A model generated the notes under the pieces. The model did not search any database, was not told the DNA's origin, and saw only the letters and a program-made list of their open reading frames with translations. DNA of 64,000 nt from contig JAPWDM010000023.1 of NCBI GenBank assembly GCA_035578155.1, positions 4,910,154-4,974,153 of the forward strand, in the 5' to 3' direction. How positions within the stretch are numbered: the stretch's first letter is position 1; the number at the start of each line of letters is the position of its first letter. Both the position numbers and the translations under genes were made by a program. Below, piece after piece: positions 61,402 to 64,000 of this stretch. This stretch comes from Brachynemurus nebulosus (lineage: Eukaryota > Arthropoda > Insecta > Neuroptera > Myrmeleontidae).

Positions 61402-64000
61402 TTTACATTCTGTTTTATTCGTTTTATGTTAGTATATTCGCTATATTCTTATTCACATCAGTATTCGGGGATTATTAACGTCACGAGTGGTAAAAAAAGA
61501 AAGCCTTATATGTGCGATTTTCGTGACCAATTTGGTCAATTCCTCTCATATGAGTTAGATCTCCATCTTATAATACTCCATTGTACACAGTATCAAGTCA
61601 GTATCACAGTATCGCAGTACACACTACAGATGTTATACATGTACTATCCTATTGTAGATTCCATTTTCAAAACGGGGGTACCATTTCGTCTCATAAAACT
61701 ACAAAATAATCAAAGAACTTTGTCACAATTATTCAACTGATTTTGGGACATGAGTGATAAGATATAAGAAGTACAGTAGTGGAGAAATGTATTAAAATAA
61801 ATCGATTTTTGCTTACGAAATTCAAGGTTTTCTATAAATCGGAAATTTTACCTTTTTGCATCAATGCATCTATTGTTTATTGACGGATAAATTTCTGTTT
61901 CACCAGCACTCCCACCATGATTAATAAAGATACGATGGTGTAAGTATTTGGATATGAAAAGGGACATACGATATAGTATCGTTAGTTACAGTAACTAGCT
62001 TAAATATATGTGTGTCGAATCACTGTACAAATTTAAAGTGGTTGAAATTAACTATTTCGATTACAAAGTATTTTTTCTTGTAAAGTAACAACATTTTCAT
62101 TAATTTGAGTCAAAACCAAAGACTAATTGGAGTCGAAAATTTACATTCAAAATTGTAGTCGAATAAATACGTAGAAATAAAAAGTTTTTAAAATATGTAA
62201 CTAAGTTTTATTTACATTAATATTTAATGGGAGCGCCGAGCACAATTTGAATGCAAGCGTCGGAAAATTAAAATAAATTTAAGTAAATTGTTGACAATGT
62301 AATACTCTCTACAGATTTTTCTAAGGAATTAAAAATTAAAAAAAAAATTCAATCGCTTCAGACTGACTGACTTTTCAAAAGTTCTTGAAATGAACTCGAA
62401 AGCAATATTTTTGTAGTACTGGTAAAAACATAAGAAATTATAAATTTTTATACATTTTACAAAATTACTAAATGGAATATTTATAAGCCAGTCATGTGTC
62501 AGTTCTTTCAGTTTTATCACTATTTTCATTACGTATTAATTGCAATCTTGTTCGCTGTTTCATTTTTATTACCAATATAAAATGAAAGGGAACTTGGATA
62601 ATAAAAAAATATTATATTTCTGTTTTATTATTTCTTTTTTAATAAAGGATACCTATTTATAATAAAAGCTACAATATTCTAGCTTAATTAGGCTTTGATT
62701 AATATTATATTGCTTACTGAGAACCGTAATTGTTATTTTTGTGGCCTCGGATGTCGAATTGTAAAAAGTAACATTTCTGTTAAACAATCGATTTACTAAT
62801 TGACGCTACGCTATTACATTTACCTGCCTAGGAAGGTAAATAAATTTTATGATGTATTATTTTTTATAACTATAGTAATCAGAAAACACAATGGTAAATG
62901 TTGCTTAAAAATCAAGTCACTAGGTGTTATGTAAACGCCAACTTACAATTCAAGACGTTGAAAAAATATATAAATATTGGGATCTATCGAATGACGGTAT
63001 GACACCTGGTGTTTAAAAATCAGACTATTCTTAAAGTGCATTTGCTGAAATATCATTAATGGCTGTGTTCGAGCAGAAAAAAATTCTTTAAGCGCTTCAA
63101 GCCGCTTCATATTGCTGACTAATTTTCTGCTTGGACAGAAAGTAAGTGACATGTAGTTCTGTCTTACACCAAATTTAAATTTTACTGCGATAAATTACAA
63201 AATTCTGCCATATTGTTGTTTACTCTGATGATTCTTCAATAATATGACCTATAATGTTATCCATATTGTTTAAAATATAAAATTTTGTTTAAATGTCTAC
63301 GACGACATTTTGCTTTTTGGTGCTTTGTTATTCTTAGTAAATCGCCATTTTACTTTAAAGCGCTTTAAAGAATTTTTTCTGCTCGAACGTAGCCAATGTT
63401 TTGAACTTTATAGATCTACATTTACATACAATTGATTTGTTTCTTCTATTCGTTAACAATTCTCCAGTTATTTAATGACATTTTACCATTCAAATTTGAC
63501 GTTTGTATACTGTAAATTGTAATATTCATTAATAGGCTATTGACTATGTAGTTGAATAAGGAACTAATTCGTAACAGGTGTTTTATTGTTTCATATGTTC
63601 AGTTGTACCCCAAAGATGATAAATTCACAAAGTGCTATTAAATTTAGGCGTGCGTTTTTACGAACGGCGTAAACTTATCGACGCTTACGTTTTTTAACTA
63701 TAACTCAAAAACTATGCTTTTGTCGTAAATACACATAATATGATTTTTTGTAGAGAATTAAACTTCCTATCGAAGTGGCACTTTATGAACTCAAAAAACT
63801 TTTTTCTCAACAAAATAAGTCAAAAAGACTATTTAAAGAAAAGCTCAAATTTTTCAATTTTTCTTTTTTTTTTAAATTTTTGAGTAGTACTTTTTTCTGA
63901 GTGAATTTAGGTATAGGGGTTGGTTCACAAAAAAGAAAGCTGATGTAATTTCCGTCAGAATGGTGACCGATAAAACTATTTTTGATAACAACCGGCTGAG
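61402..64000. other. Gene-free end of window
   Basis: No exon of the gukh-like gene or other coding sequence recognised. A 131-codon frame (61345-61740) begins inside the MITE and has no family motif. Apart from the inverted-repeat element at 63061-63394 the sequence is anonymous. Confidence 0.45.
63061..63394. mobile_element. Small TIR element, GGCT(G/A)(T/C)GTTCGAGCAG ends
   Basis: GGCTGTGTTCGAGCAGAAAA and inverse of GGCTACGTTCGAGCAGAAAA, both continuing into ATTCTTTAA(A)GCGCTT. Flanked by AAT on both sides, a possible 3-bp TSD. 334 bp, no coding frame with a known motif. Confidence 0.7.

Noticed and set aside
61345..61740. 131-codon frame near the right end
   Set aside because: Starts inside a MITE terminus and shows no domain or splice context.

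Overview
The window looks like a gene-poor, very A+T-rich piece of an arthropod nuclear genome, almost certainly an insect. The evidence is spliced genes with GT-AG introns and AATAAA signals, a GUK-holder/NHS-type gene with very large introns, and dense non-autonomous DNA transposons. There is no operon structure, no ribosome binding sites and no CRISPR. I cannot name the order or species from sequence alone.

Four protein genes are supported. (1) An apparently complete, intronless protoporphyrinogen oxidase (23264-24673, +), the penultimate enzyme of haem synthesis. (2) TAF13, a TFIID histone-fold subunit (two exons, 30473 down to 30011, -). (3) U1 snRNP protein C (32703-33191, +), divergent from TAF13. 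(4) The 3' part of a GUK-holder/Nance-Horan-like gene (52440 down to 37695, -), rebuilt here as five exons whose phases all close, including a 65-nt exon isolated in a large intron. Its 5' exons lie beyond 52440, probably outside the window. The genes share no pathway; they are ordinary housekeeping and cytoskeletal/junction genes scattered in repeat-rich DNA.

Layout. 1-23 kb: no host gene; transposons, hairpins, minisatellites and two degraded transposase fragments (pogo-like at 11.2 kb, possible Harbinger-like at 22.2 kb). 23-33.3 kb: PPOX, TAF13 and U1-C, with transposons packed between and up against them. 33.3-37.6 kb: repeat-derived spacer. 37.7-52.4 kb: the gukh-like gene with a 9-kb and a 1.8-kb intron full of elements. 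52.4-64 kb: probably the next gukh intron, dominated by a Tc1 element split by a 4.86-kb transposon that itself hosts further elements and a 120-bp tandem array.

The most interesting content is transposon archaeology. At least seven hAT-type elements carry intact 8-bp target-site duplications (TSDs), one with a TSD that contains the TAF13 stop codon. A 9-bp TSD reunites a split Tc1 transposase. A nested MITE has a 3-bp TTA/TAA TSD that the opposite arm of its host foldback element confirms. A family of elements carries long internal (TA)n tracts. I found no convincing new multi-gene system; the strongest claims are structural and can be checked.
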